A stretch of DNA of 64,000 nt, taken from positions 976,335-1,040,334 of the forward strand of contig OY279575.1 of NCBI GenBank assembly GCA_958267355.1. Direction: 5' to 3'. A model generated the notes under the pieces. It was not told the DNA's origin, ran no database searches, and saw nothing but the letters and a program-made list of their open reading frames with translations. Positions 41,201 to 49,887 of the stretch are shown piece after piece. The position numbers and the translations under genes were made by a program. The DNA comes from an uncultured Alphaproteobacteria bacterium. GTDB taxonomy: Bacteria > Pseudomonadota > Alphaproteobacteria > JALCBB01. Within the stretch, counting starts at the first letter, position 1. Every line of letters begins with the position of its first letter.

Positions 41201-42204
41201 AGAAGCCCCTTCACCGCAAAACCCGTGCCTGTTTCTCCACGACGGAAGGTTAAATCTCCCGCCAAAGGTGAGGCTAAACGCACGCCCGATCTTCCCTCTA
41301 TCAGCAAACGCAAATCGCTCAAGATAATTTCTTGAATGTCACCAAAGTCTATCCGCGTAAGCGAAAAATCTTCTGGAAGCTGATGCACAACTTCCCGCGA
41401 CTCATCCGTATCAAGTTGAGACGCAATGTCAGACTGCGCATCTAAGTCTAACTGAATCGGCACCGTTAACCCATAAATTCGCGCATAGGGAATTGTCACC
41501 TGTCCGCGCAGAAAATTACGCACAGAAGCCTTCGCTTCAATCGCGCTTAATCTTCCGCTTAATGAACCATCGCTAGCGCGTAATTCAATGTCTTCCGCAC
41601 CAAGCTGCACAAACCAAAAATCACCCGTATCCCAAGTGAGAGAAATTTCACCAATGGTGGCTTGTTCTTGCCCTGTTATCTTGGCAAGGTTATTCGCAAG
41701 AGCCGTACGAAAAGCAGGGAAGGTATCCGAAAACCCCGCAAGATCTATCTTCGTCGGATTCTTCGCTAACCACCACAAAGTCACCACCCCAACAACAACA
41801 AGCAGCATAATCGCCGCAGATAGAGCTTCCAAAACAACCCGAAAGGAAAAAATACTGCCCACGCCCACTCCGCCGAAGAAGCGGGAAGAAAACCGCGACA
41901 AAAAGCCACGAGCGCGAATACCACCCTGCACCCCGCTCGCCCCGCCATTTGCCTCTGTGGGGCGCATAGAAGGCTCTGGAGACGCTTTAGGGCCTTGTAG
42001 TGGCTCCAAGGGGGGTGGAAGGCCTGAAGGCTCTAGGGAAGGCTCTGAAGGCTCTTGTGGTGGCTCTGAAGGCTCTTGTGGTGGCTCTGGGGGGTTTGGC
42101 AGCCCTGAAGGCTCCAGATTGCCCCCAGAAGCCCCAGGGCTTGCCCCATCAGGACTCTGCTCCCCAGGCGGAGCAGTAGGACGCGATTCGTCTTCCAGCA
42201 TCAC
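38296..42204 (-). CDS. AsmA-like / DUF3971-type envelope protein
   Basis: 1302 residues (GTG 42204 or ATG 42201). A proline/glutamate-rich N-terminal 85 residues (PPQEPSEPPQEPSEPS) are followed by a basic stretch and a single membrane helix at about 123-146 (LEALSAAIMLLVVVGVVTLW). The rest is a very long periplasmic beta-rich chain, the shape of the AsmA/TamB/YhdP superfamily, which is linked to phospholipid transport to the outer membrane. The C-terminal block YLFNNLVSKIPLIGTILSGG then INYTLKGSLAEPQISSNPVS matches the AsmA-like C-terminal region of alphaproteobacterial proteins. No signal peptidase site is expected. Confidence 0.85.
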   Translation of the reverse strand: MMLEDESRPTAPPGEQSPDGASPGASGGNLEPSGLPNPPEPPQEPSEPPQEPSEPSLEPSGLPPPLEPLQGPKASPEPSMRPTEANGGASGVQGGIRARGFLSRFSSRFFGGVGVGSIFSFRVVLEALSAAIMLLVVVGVVTLWWLAKNPTKIDLAGFSDTFPAFRTALANNLAKITGQEQATIGEISLTWDTGDFWFVQLGAEDIELRASDGSLSGRLSAIEAKASVRNFLRGQVTIPYARIYGLTVPIQLDLDAQSDIASQLDTDESREVVHQLPEDFSLTRIDFGDIQEIILSDLRLLIEGRSGVRLASPLAGDLTFRRGETGTGFAVKGLLQEPAGEGLGSGAVEFVLAYTPSATASAETSAESLSSSQIELQFSGFHAARWSNHMELLQRVHPSLGDISSHLDGLRLSLAGAGSVWLDRTAESMQLRRADFSLSGSPGTVDVAPFYEEPLPVFAFSLEGRWNRQGEAATLFSDSSKLNLHLSNLLLGDIEETGPIITAVLSLDLNTATGATTEVQADFSVADVSMAWFRRLWREGDFSAARSWVVSHIHEGVGQSAQGSFALTGDAEDIKLTALDLTFALSDLRLNYYGDLPEVFAPAAEGKLTLDGLTFTIPTAESAGMQATNAEVRIAPRGQDGNWWRSGLVVTGESRASAIQVRDFLEDESLRLLSRYGISAPRVAGTVASEFRVALPLKNRLTDSDLVIEVASDLRDFRWDRLYGELGLTQATAHVLYDTGALSASGRGVLFTSAEPTKEQGAISFDWQRKDNRELLNLSFQKLDSDILRHAEGMETLLASARFFGTLDGVLALTQSEAASDLSGELTLTDLALTPTGLNWNKPRGEEAILKFRAENRDGTWRELWLDEFSGSVTAPEVPTRAKATIDEEAQRAAYGNFAVHEGKLSFTESGVLDSANFASVHLGRIDLAGVSLTRDSDGATEIRADQSRSLSLFRSKKDRQGSDTTSVTTEDANGKGLRLTFSQIGRLYTAEDAWLQNAELEISRAADGSISRFILAGRIPEILITDSERARWERLVEQEAKAQEGETAESTEGNTEPPEAKVSTADLPAWREVSVRYGANSTNSTDSTDSEWQADLAMNPFGAGLRALAFTDKVQGGTFQGSGRSAQPWPQAPLELSATASNFQVLDLNAFVQLVSLLSLTGVIESLTGEGVSFNNLESRIALTEDEVILRDFFMSGERLGLTASGTTSIQGQNSEIQGAVVPAYLFNNLVSKIPLIGTILSGGEEREGVFAINYTLKGSLAEPQISSNPVSVIAPGFLRRLFGGGAHPIEAGEESSPNLE

Positions 42205-42230
42205 TGATTATGGCAGGAATCTACCTGTCC

Positions 42231-42308
42231 GCACCCGCTCGGCACCCGTTCGGCACCCGCCCAGCATCTGCCCAGCATCTGCCCCGTAACCGCCCAGCAC
42301 CCGCTCAC
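42231..42308 (+). repeat. Short tandem array upstream of glmU
   Basis: Overlapping units of CACCCGCTCGG and CAGCATCTGCC, 10-13 bp each, in the divergent spacer. A TATACT that may be a glmU -10 element lies at 42381-42386; I see no convincing -35. Confidence 0.65.
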
Positions 42309-42433
42309 CACGGCTAAAAACTCCGTCACATTTGGATAACGAGACCAGCATTCCACCTATACCCTACGCCCTGTGACCGCTATACTTAAGGTCTCCGTTC
42401 GTAGCCATAATAGCAAAAGGCAGAAAACACAGG

Positions 42434-43930
42434 ATGTCCAACACCGCCAGTGCCAGCAATCTGCGTGCCATCGTAGTGCTCGCCGCAGGAAACGGAACAC
42501 GCATTCAATCGCATGTGCCGAAAGCCTGCCTGCCACTCGCAGGGAAGCCCATCGCCACCTGGACAAGCACAGCCCTGCTCAACGCCACAAACACAACGCA
42601 ACTCTATCTGGTGGTTTCCAGTGACCCACACCAGGCAGATCAAGTCGTAGAAGCAGTTTCATCCGTGGAGAGCGCAACGGAAATTATTCCCGTCACACAG
42701 GAATCCGCTCGCGGCACAGGAGACGCCGCCGCCATAGCCATTTCCGCCCTGGCACAGAACGAAACAAGCCAAGAAGCAGAAGTTCTAATCTCCGTCGGAG
42801 ACACAGCTCTACTTCGCAGTGAAACAATCGCGCGTCTAATAACAGCTCGCCGCGAAACAAACAGCGAAGCCGCTTGGTTGGGCTTTGTGCCACGCAATCC
42901 GCAAGGCTATGGGCGAATGGTCTTCGCCGATAACGAACGCACAAAGCTACAGGCAATCGTTGAAGAAAAAGATCTACCGCAAAAGTCTGCAGGTGAAGTT
43001 TCAGACTCCGTATGGAGCGGAGTTATGGTCGCAACTCTCGGCACCTTGGCACAGCTCTTGCCAAAGCTTGATGACAAGAATGCACAAGGCGAAAAGTTGC
43101 TTACCGACTTAGCGGCGTTAATTAACTCTGAAGGAAAGTCTTCAGCAGTAGTCTTCTGTGACGAAGAAGAAGCTTTAGGTGTTAACACGCGAGCGGATCT
43201 GGCAAAAGCCGAAAGTATTCTGCAAACCCGTTTGCGCCATGCAGCCTTAACAGCTGGAGCAGGGTTAATTTCTCCTGACAATGTGTGGCTTGCCCACGAT
43301 ACACAGCTTGAAGCCGATTGTTTGATTGAACCATGGGTTTGGTTCGGCGGCGGTGTGTCAATCGCATCAGGGGCAACTGTGCGCTCTTTCTCGCACCTAG
43401 AAGGAGTAACAGTTGAAACAGGAGCCATTGTAGGTCCATTCGCACGAGTCAGACCCCAGACAACTTTGGGGCAAGGCGTGCGAGTCGGCAATTTCGTAGA
43501 AGTCAAAGCTTCTGAACTACACGAAGGAGTCAGAGCTTCGCATCTTTCATACATCGGCGATGCACTGATTGGTGCTGGCTCCAACATCGGAGCAGGAGCC
43601 ATTACCTGCAACTACGATGGTATCAATAAACATCGCACAGCATTGGGGCGGCAAGTGTTTATTGGCTCTAACAGTGCGTTGGTAGCTCCTGTGGCGATCG
43701 GCGATGGCAGTATCGTCGGAGCCGGCAGTGTCGTGCGGCATAATGTTTCCAGTGACTCGGTGGTGGTAACCCACGCCCATGAAAAAGTACTGTGGGAACC
43801 AGCAAGCCGTTGGCGAGCCCGCAAGAGTGGCAAGTTAAAGGAGTCGCCTCTATTTGCAGAACAAGACGAAAAAGGAGATATCTTGAAAGGCAAAGAACAA
43901 GCCACAAAACAAAGCGGAGACAAGAGCTGA
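42434..43930 (+). CDS. glmU: Bifunctional GlmU (uridyltransferase / GlcN-1-P acetyltransferase)
   Basis: 498 residues. Makes UDP-N-acetylglucosamine for peptidoglycan and lipid A. The N-terminal nucleotidyltransferase has VVLAAGNGTRIQSHVPKACL (the usual GTRM...PK pattern with H before VPK) and RGTGDAAAI, YGRMVF. The C-terminal left-handed beta-helix has RVGNFVEVKAS, HLSYIGDALIGAGSNIGAGA, TCNYDG and KHRTALGRQVFIGSNSALVA. A charged 30-residue tail exceeds the usual length. It is followed by glmS 39 bases on, an order that couples two steps of the same pathway. Confidence 0.95.
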   Translation: MSNTASASNLRAIVVLAAGNGTRIQSHVPKACLPLAGKPIATWTSTALLNATNTTQLYLVVSSDPHQADQVVEAVSSVESATEIIPVTQESARGTGDAAAIAISALAQNETSQEAEVLISVGDTALLRSETIARLITARRETNSEAAWLGFVPRNPQGYGRMVFADNERTKLQAIVEEKDLPQKSAGEVSDSVWSGVMVATLGTLAQLLPKLDDKNAQGEKLLTDLAALINSEGKSSAVVFCDEEEALGVNTRADLAKAESILQTRLRHAALTAGAGLISPDNVWLAHDTQLEADCLIEPWVWFGGGVSIASGATVRSFSHLEGVTVETGAIVGPFARVRPQTTLGQGVRVGNFVEVKASELHEGVRASHLSYIGDALIGAGSNIGAGAITCNYDGINKHRTALGRQVFIGSNSALVAPVAIGDGSIVGAGSVVRHNVSSDSVVVTHAHEKVLWEPASRWRARKSGKLKESPLFAEQDEKGDILKGKEQATKQSGDKS

Positions 43931-43969
43931 CGCGCGTGGCTCTTCGCTGTTGGGAAGTCTATTGGTTTT

Positions 43970-45805
43970 ATGTGCGGGATTGTTGGCTACTTAGGCGGCG
44001 AGTCGGTTACGCCCAAACTTTTGGAAGGCTTACGCAGATTGGAATATCGCGGCTATGACTCTGCAGGGCTAGCCACTTTGGAAGACGGAGTCATCGCACG
44101 CCGTCGCACCGAAGGCAAACTTGAAAATTTGATAACGCGTTTGCGTAGCGAGCCACTCGGTGGCGTTGCAGGGATTGGGCATACACGTTGGGCAACGCAT
44201 GGCAGACCATCTGAAGAAAATGCACATCCGCACGCTCCAGCGGGAGCTACGCCTGAAGTGGCAGTGGTGCATAACGGTATCATTGAGAACTATAAAGAAC
44301 TGCGAACAGAACTTGCCGCCGCTGGAACAAAATTTTCTTCTGAAACCGATACCGAAGTTATCGTCTTTTTAGTGCAACGCGAACTTCAAAGGGGAGCGAC
44401 TCCGCTTGAAGCAGTGCAACAGACTCTGACTCGCTTGGAAGGAGCATTTGCTTTGGCGTTTCTGTTTGCGGCTGATGAAAATTTATTGATTGCGGCACGG
44501 CGTGGGAGTCCGCTGGCGGTGGGAGTGGATACAGAAAGTGCGTCTATTGGCTCTGATGTTTTGGCACTGGCTTCTATGACACAGAAAATTGCCTACCTAG
44601 AAGAAGGAGACTTAGCCATTTTACGGCGGGGAGAATTTGTCTGCTACGGAGCGAATGGTGAGTCCGTTACGCGTGAATTGAAATCGGTGTCGCAGAGTAA
44701 TGTGCAGATTGGCAAAGGCGAATATCGCCATTTTATGCGCAAGGAAATTTTTGAACAGCCAACTGCAGTCGGCGAAACCTTGCATAGCTTTTTGGATCCT
44801 GCGCGTTTGGTTGCAACTTTTCCTGACTTGCCTACGAATGCTAAGGATTTGCGGCGTATGCTTTCTGTAGCTTGTGGCACTGCTTTTTACGCAGCAGCAA
44901 CTGCCCGCTATTGGATTGAGGCAATGACAGGAATTGTCAGCGATGTAGAAATTGCCAGTGAGTTGCGCTACCGCAAAGCGGCTCTGGATGATTGCGGATT
45001 AGCTCTTTGTGTTTCGCAATCAGGCGAAACCATGGACACTTTAGAAGCTTCGCGTCTTTTGGCACAGCGTGGAATTCCGCGGGTGGCGATTGTCAATAAC
45101 GCCGACAGTACGCTTGCGCGTGAAAGTGATTTGTCGCTTTTGACGCGGGCGGGTCCTGAAATTGGAGTCGCTTCTACCAAGGCCTTTACAACGCAGCTTA
45201 CCCTGCTTGCTTGTCTGGCTTTAACGCTTGCTGAAAAACGCCAAACTTTAGAAACCGAAACTTTGCGCCGTTACGCCGAATCTTTAATGGAATTGCCTTC
45301 GCGTCTTTTTGAAGCTTTGGAGCTAGACAAAAAAATTGCACAGCTGGCTCACGATATTGCTGAAGCACAACACGCACTGTATTTGGGGCGGGGTACGCTG
45401 TTTCCGATTGCTCTAGAAGGAGCGTTAAAGCTCAAGGAGATTAGCTACATTCACGCCGAAGGCTATGCTGGCGGAGAAATGAAGCATGGGCCACTTGCTT
45501 TAGTGGACGAAGAAATGCCTGTTGTGGTTTTGGCTCCTTCGGGGGGCTTGTTTGCCAAGATTGCGTCTAATGCCGAAGAAGTCTTAGCTCGTGGCGGGCG
45601 GATGCTGTTGATTTCTGATGCGGAAGGGCTTGCCGCCTTTGGCGGCAAGGCAACTTGGACTTTAGAGCTTCCGAAAGTGCCTGAGCTTACCCAGCCGATA
45701 CTTTATGCTCTACCGATGCAGTTGCTTGCCTACCATGCCGCTTTGGTTCGTGGCACAGATGTGGATCAGCCCCGCAATCTTGCTAAGTCCGTAACGGTTG
45801 AGTGA
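43970..45805 (+). CDS. glmS: Glutamine-fructose-6-phosphate aminotransferase
   Basis: 611 residues. Makes glucosamine-6-phosphate from fructose-6-phosphate and glutamine. The catalytic Cys2 follows the initiator Met (MCGIVGYLGG). The glutaminase domain has RLEYRGYDSAGLA, HTRWATHGRPSEENAHPH and HNGIIENY. The two SIS domains have ACGTAFYAA, SQSGETMDTL, GPEIGVASTKAFTTQ, LGRGTLFPIALEGALKLKEI and the C-terminal DQPRNLAKSVTVE. All are complete. Confidence 0.97.
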   Translation: MCGIVGYLGGESVTPKLLEGLRRLEYRGYDSAGLATLEDGVIARRRTEGKLENLITRLRSEPLGGVAGIGHTRWATHGRPSEENAHPHAPAGATPEVAVVHNGIIENYKELRTELAAAGTKFSSETDTEVIVFLVQRELQRGATPLEAVQQTLTRLEGAFALAFLFAADENLLIAARRGSPLAVGVDTESASIGSDVLALASMTQKIAYLEEGDLAILRRGEFVCYGANGESVTRELKSVSQSNVQIGKGEYRHFMRKEIFEQPTAVGETLHSFLDPARLVATFPDLPTNAKDLRRMLSVACGTAFYAAATARYWIEAMTGIVSDVEIASELRYRKAALDDCGLALCVSQSGETMDTLEASRLLAQRGIPRVAIVNNADSTLARESDLSLLTRAGPEIGVASTKAFTTQLTLLACLALTLAEKRQTLETETLRRYAESLMELPSRLFEALELDKKIAQLAHDIAEAQHALYLGRGTLFPIALEGALKLKEISYIHAEGYAGGEMKHGPLALVDEEMPVVVLAPSGGLFAKIASNAEEVLARGGRMLLISDAEGLAAFGGKATWTLELPKVPELTQPILYALPMQLLAYHAALVRGTDVDQPRNLAKSVTVE

Positions 45806-46605
45806 TTGGGTTTCTAATGATTCAGTATCTGTACGATTTGCTGGTTGCGCCGATGGTGCCTGAGATGTGGCTCTTCGCGCTGATTGTTCCTGTCTTCTTT
45901 TTGAGCGGATTTATCAAAGGCACAGTCGGTATGGGTCAGCCCGCCACAGCAATCGGTTTGCTAGTGCTGTTTGTGCCGCTCCATCAAGCGGCAATTTTTA
46001 CGCTTCTGCCAGGAATCTTCGCAAACCTTGCTCAAGGCACTCGCGGCGGATATTTTCGCGTTACGATTAAACGGTTGCGCTATTTTTATCTCGCCAATGT
46101 TCTGGCTGTCTGGTTCGGTACAGAAATTTTAACTTCAGGCCATAACACAGCTGTTAAATTGACTCTCGGAATTCTGCTTCTTATCTATGCCGCCAACGGA
46201 TTGATGAAACCACTGCCGACTCTTGCTCCACAAACCGAGCGGCGTTGGGCAATGCCCATGGGAGCCATTAACGGATTTTTCGTTGGTATCACCGCCGCCA
46301 CGCCGTTTCCGGGTGTGCCGTATCTCTACGCTTTAGGTATGCCCCGCGAGCAGTTGATTCAATCCATGGGAATTATGTTTCTGCTGCTCGGCACGATTTT
46401 AACTTTGTCGCTTTGGCAACAAGGAATTCTAAACTACACCGATTTACTTTTTTCAGCGATTGCAATTGCACCTTCTTTGCTCGGCTTAAGAGTCGGAGCA
46501 AAAGTGCGGGTAAAACTGAGTCAAGAAGCTTTCCGCAAATTGTTCTTCTGCATCCTTATCGGCTTGGCGGTTTATATAATGATAACCACTCTGCTTCAAG
46601 GTTAA
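45802..46605 (+). CDS. TauE/SafE (TSUP) family membrane permease
   Basis: 267 residues, about eight membrane helices. TSUP proteins move sulfite, sulfoacetate or other sulfur-carbon anions across the inner membrane. Seen: FLSGFIKGTVGMGQPATAIG (the first-half motif) and GAINGFFVGITAATPFPGVP (the second-half repeat). The GTG at 45802 overlaps the glmS stop (GTGA); ATG 45817 is the alternative. Substrate unknown. Confidence 0.85.
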   Translation: MIGFLMIQYLYDLLVAPMVPEMWLFALIVPVFFLSGFIKGTVGMGQPATAIGLLVLFVPLHQAAIFTLLPGIFANLAQGTRGGYFRVTIKRLRYFYLANVLAVWFGTEILTSGHNTAVKLTLGILLLIYAANGLMKPLPTLAPQTERRWAMPMGAINGFFVGITAATPFPGVPYLYALGMPREQLIQSMGIMFLLLGTILTLSLWQQGILNYTDLLFSAIAIAPSLLGLRVGAKVRVKLSQEAFRKLFFCILIGLAVYIMITTLLQG

Positions 46606-46625
46606 GAGTCTGCACTTTAGATTTT

Positions 46626-46713
46626 GATTTAAAGGCTAGCTGACTTGAAGGCTAACTGATTTAAAAGCTAGCTGATTTAAAAGCTAGCTGATTTAAAAGC
46701 TAGCTAACTTAAA
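46626..46713 (+). repeat. 16-bp tandem array
   Basis: GATTTAAAAGCTAGCT repeated about five times, more diverged at the left. Each unit carries TAG, TGA and TAA, so all frames entering it are stopped. Confidence 0.85.
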
Positions 46714-46716
46714 ACG

Positions 46717-47073
46717 CTAACGCGGACGAGTCATCAAAACCAACATACCAATAAAAATTGCTCCAATAAACCACGAACCCGCAAGGTTGATCAGCTCGTA
46801 GCCCGCGCTATTCTCAGGAGCTCCATGGCGAATGCGGTCTGCAACCGAAATAGAAGTCAAGCTGCTAAGAACTTCTATCCCTTGACGCAAAACGCGATAC
46901 AGCATCACCGCATTAAAGCCAAAGAAAAGCCACAGAATGCCAACTCCGAATAGGGAACGACGCGGATAGTACAGTTGCGCTCCGCACTTGGCACAGGTCT
47001 TCGCATGCCGAGAGTCAATCGGAGCGTAGCACTCAGGGCACTTGGTAACGCGCTTGGAAGCTTGGCTAGCCAT
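46717..47073 (-). CDS. Small membrane protein with zinc ribbon
   Basis: 118 residues from ATG 47073; an upstream TTG start at 47109 seems unlikely. The N-terminus has CPEC and CAKCG, separated by 13 residues, a rubredoxin-type zinc ribbon. Two membrane helices follow, LFGVGILWLFFGFNAVML and LAGSWFIGAIFIGMLVLM, ending in TRPR. No function is assigned. It is divergent to uvrC, whose true start is 64 bases away. Confidence 0.65.
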   Translation of the reverse strand: MASQASKRVTKCPECYAPIDSRHAKTCAKCGAQLYYPRRSLFGVGILWLFFGFNAVMLYRVLRQGIEVLSSLTSISVADRIRHGAPENSAGYELINLAGSWFIGAIFIGMLVLMTRPR

Positions 47074-47137
47074 AAGGCGAATTAAACGAAAATTTACCCT
47101 CCCTGCCAAGGGCTACAGGTGGTGTAGAATCAGGACA

Positions 47138-49321
47138 ATGGCAAAGCGAGAGTCAGCAAGCAGGAGCCAAAACCCCCGTGTCGGCAGGGGTGGCGGTGTC
47201 CGTGGGCGGCGGCGGCAAGACCTGTCCCAAGGCGGAAGACGCGCACCGCGTCCGCAGGACGAAATCGCCGCCTACGGCAAAGCCCTAGAGCTGCAAGTCG
47301 GAAGAACTGAACTCAAAGAAAAACGCTCCGCTATTGGTGGGGTGGTGAGTGAAGTTGTGGTCCAGGAAAGAGTCGCAAAAAGCACAAAGAAAAAGGAAGA
47401 AGATAAAGCAAAAGAAAGGGGAGAAGATACGGCAAAAGAAAAAGCAGAAGAAAAAAGCACAAGCAGCACGCGGGCAAATCTTAAGCAGGGACTCCAAGTG
47501 ATTACCGACACGCTTGCGACTCTTTCGGATTCTCCAGGCTGTTACCGAATGCTAGACGCAGCTGGCAAGCCGCTATATGTAGGAATGGCTCGCAATCTAC
47601 GGCGACGCGTTGCAGCCTACACAAAGCCCGAACGCCAACCACAACGAATTGCGCGTATGATTTCCCTCACGCGAGCAATGGAAATCGTAGAAACCGCAAC
47701 CGAAGTAGAAGCACTTCTTTTAGAAACCAATCTGATTAAACGGTTAGAGCCACGTTACAATGTGTTGTTGCGGGATGATAAATCGTTTCCGTATATATTG
47801 ATTACGCAGAACCACGAATTTCCGCGTTTAATGCGCCACCGTGGTGTGCAGACCCAAGCAGGAAATTATTTCGGTCCCTTTGCAGGAGTCGGCTCCGTGC
47901 GGCATACGCTCGGTGCGTTAGAGCGGGCTTTTCTGTTGCGTACCTGTTCGGATTCAGTTTTTGCCAATCGTTCGCGTCCGTGTCTTTTGTTTCATATGCA
48001 TCGTTGTGCAGCTCCTTGCGTGGGCAAGATTGACAGGGAAGACTACGAGTCCCTTGTGCAACAAGCTCGCGATACCCTAACAGGCAATGATAAGAAAATT
48101 CGCTCTTCCATTACCCGCGAAATGGAACAAGCCGCCCAACAGCAAGAATACGAACGCGCAGCGCGTTTGCGCGATCGCCTAAGAGCCCTTGCCACCATCA
48201 CAGGCGAGCAGAATGTTAACCTAGACCCCTTAGATAACGCAGACTTGTTTGCGCTCGCCAAAAGTGGCGAGCGAGTTTGCGTACAAGTGTTTTTCTTCCG
48301 TGGCGGACGCAACTACGGCAATCGTGCCTGCTTTCCGCGTGGCACCGAAGGCATGGACGAAGCCCAGATTTTATCCGAAACAATTGCCTTGTTCTATGAA
48401 AAAATACCCCCACCACCACAGATACTGGTATCGCACGAACCAAATGATTGCGATCTTTTAGAACAGGCTTTGTCAGCACGAGCAGAACGAACTGTGCGAG
48501 TGCATCGTCCGCAACGGGGCGTGCGAGCACGGGCTTTAGCCCACGCTCTACATAACGCCGAAGCCGCTTTGTTGCGACGCTTGGCAGGCAGTGGTGGCGA
48601 GCGGTTTCTTGCAGCTCTGGGCGAAACCCTGGGACTAGAAGAAGCACCACAACGAGTAGAAGTTTTTGACAATAGCCACTTGCGCGGCACTTTTCCCTAT
48701 GGAGCCATGATCGTCGCGGATAAAAGTGGCTTTGCGCGAAGTAGCTATCGTAAGTTTCGCATTCGTGATACCACGAGTGGCGAAGACGATTACACCATGA
48801 TGCGCGAAGTCCTTACACGCCGCCTGCATCGCCTCGCCGAAGAAGAAAAGTCAGCAGATGGGGAAGCGGTTAACGCTCCTGATTTGTGGATCCTTGACGG
48901 CGGACGCGGACAGCTTTCCATTGCCGAACAGGTGCTGGCTGAGTACCAGCGCGACGATATCGCTTTACTCGCTGTCGCCAAAGGCCCACATCGCAACGCA
49001 GGAGAAGAACGGCTTTTCGTACCAAGACAAAGTCAGGCTATTCTTCTCCCCAAGGATTCAGAAACCTTGCACTACATTCAGCGTCTGCGTGATGAAGCCC
49101 ATCGCTATGTAATCGGCTCACACCGCAAAGGACGCGGCAAGGAGCAACTACGCTCACGCCTAGATTCAGTGCCAGGCGTAGGAGCAAAACGCCGCCAAGC
49201 CCTATTACGACACTTCGGAGACGCACAAGCCGTAGCACGCGCTTCGGTTCCTGACATTGCGCGAGTGTCAGGGATTAGCGAAACCCTAGCAAGACAAATC
49301 TTAGCTTCTTTGCGAGACTAA
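47138..49321 (+). CDS. uvrC: UvrABC excinuclease subunit C with long N-terminal extension
   Basis: 727 residues from ATG 47138. Makes both incisions in nucleotide excision repair. The GIY-YIG nuclease begins only at about residue 132 (SPGCYRMLDAAGKPLYVGMA, with EVEALLLETNLIK). Then comes the cysteine region RSRPCLLFHMHRCAAPCVGK, the UVR segment (QQQEYERAARLRDRLRAL), the RNase H-like second nuclease with VEVFDNSHLRGTFPYGA and LWILDGGRGQL, and the helix-hairpin-helix C-terminus (VPGVGAKRRQALLRHFG). The first 115 residues are low complexity, Arg/Gly-rich and then Lys/Glu-rich, and lie outside the family. Confidence 0.95.
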   Translation: MAKRESASRSQNPRVGRGGGVRGRRRQDLSQGGRRAPRPQDEIAAYGKALELQVGRTELKEKRSAIGGVVSEVVVQERVAKSTKKKEEDKAKERGEDTAKEKAEEKSTSSTRANLKQGLQVITDTLATLSDSPGCYRMLDAAGKPLYVGMARNLRRRVAAYTKPERQPQRIARMISLTRAMEIVETATEVEALLLETNLIKRLEPRYNVLLRDDKSFPYILITQNHEFPRLMRHRGVQTQAGNYFGPFAGVGSVRHTLGALERAFLLRTCSDSVFANRSRPCLLFHMHRCAAPCVGKIDREDYESLVQQARDTLTGNDKKIRSSITREMEQAAQQQEYERAARLRDRLRALATITGEQNVNLDPLDNADLFALAKSGERVCVQVFFFRGGRNYGNRACFPRGTEGMDEAQILSETIALFYEKIPPPPQILVSHEPNDCDLLEQALSARAERTVRVHRPQRGVRARALAHALHNAEAALLRRLAGSGGERFLAALGETLGLEEAPQRVEVFDNSHLRGTFPYGAMIVADKSGFARSSYRKFRIRDTTSGEDDYTMMREVLTRRLHRLAEEEKSADGEAVNAPDLWILDGGRGQLSIAEQVLAEYQRDDIALLAVAKGPHRNAGEERLFVPRQSQAILLPKDSETLHYIQRLRDEAHRYVIGSHRKGRGKEQLRSRLDSVPGVGAKRRQALLRHFGDAQAVARASVPDIARVSGISETLARQILASLRD

Positions 49322-49326
49322 ACACT

Positions 49327-49887
49327 ATGCCTTTTGTGATTTTCTTTTCGGCTTTGTTGTTTCTGTTCGGGCTGGTGCTTTTGCTTCGTGGCTTGCGCAA
49401 TCGTGCCGCGCACGGGAGTGCAAAGCGGCGGTTTTCTCCGTGGTGGATTCCGATACTTGGTACGCTGTTCGGCGTAACCCTGCTTTTGGCAGGACAAAAA
49501 TTATTTGCTGTTGTCTCCCTACCCTTCATTGCGCGGCTCGGACACTTATTTCTACGCCTACCGCTTGCCAGTATTTTTTGGGTCATCTTCTATCAGCTGC
49601 TAGCCATGATGCGCGTATCGGCAACTTCGCCGAATGCGACGAGTAGAAAAGTGCGGGGCTTTGTGATGACTCCGAGGCAAGCGCGAAGAATTTTGGGCTT
49701 GCCCGCCCATGCCAACGAAGAACAGGTCAAGGAACGTGCAACAAAGCTTCTGCGTCACGCCGAGTGGCAACGCGAACAAGAAGCCGAACAGGATAGCGGT
49801 AAGTCTAATATCGTGTTGCTGAAAATCTTAGAAGCACGGGAAGTGTTATTAGAAGAAGCTCGCAAGCAACACGAGGCAAGCAAGTGA
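49327..49887 (+). CDS. Membrane protein with degenerate J-like C-terminus
   Basis: 186 residues. Three hydrophobic helices (MPFVIFFSALLFLFGLVLLL, WWIPILGTLFGVTLLLAG, IFWVIFYQLLAMM) are followed by MTPRQARRILGLPAHANEEQ and LLKILEAREVLLEEARK, which has the spacing of the short J domain found in alphaproteobacterial Tim14/DnaJ-like membrane proteins. The HPD motif that activates Hsp70 is absent (RHAEW stands there), so co-chaperone activity is unlikely. It starts 6 bp after uvrC and overlaps galU by four bases. Confidence 0.7.
   Translation: MPFVIFFSALLFLFGLVLLLRGLRNRAAHGSAKRRFSPWWIPILGTLFGVTLLLAGQKLFAVVSLPFIARLGHLFLRLPLASIFWVIFYQLLAMMRVSATSPNATSRKVRGFVMTPRQARRILGLPAHANEEQVKERATKLLRHAEWQREQEAEQDSGKSNIVLLKILEAREVLLEEARKQHEASK

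Noticed and set aside
42640..43923. Several long antisense frames over glmU, and similar ones over galU, the phosphohexomutase, yejF and uvrC
   Set aside because: Typical shadows of GC-biased coding sequence; the sense frames have full family motifs.
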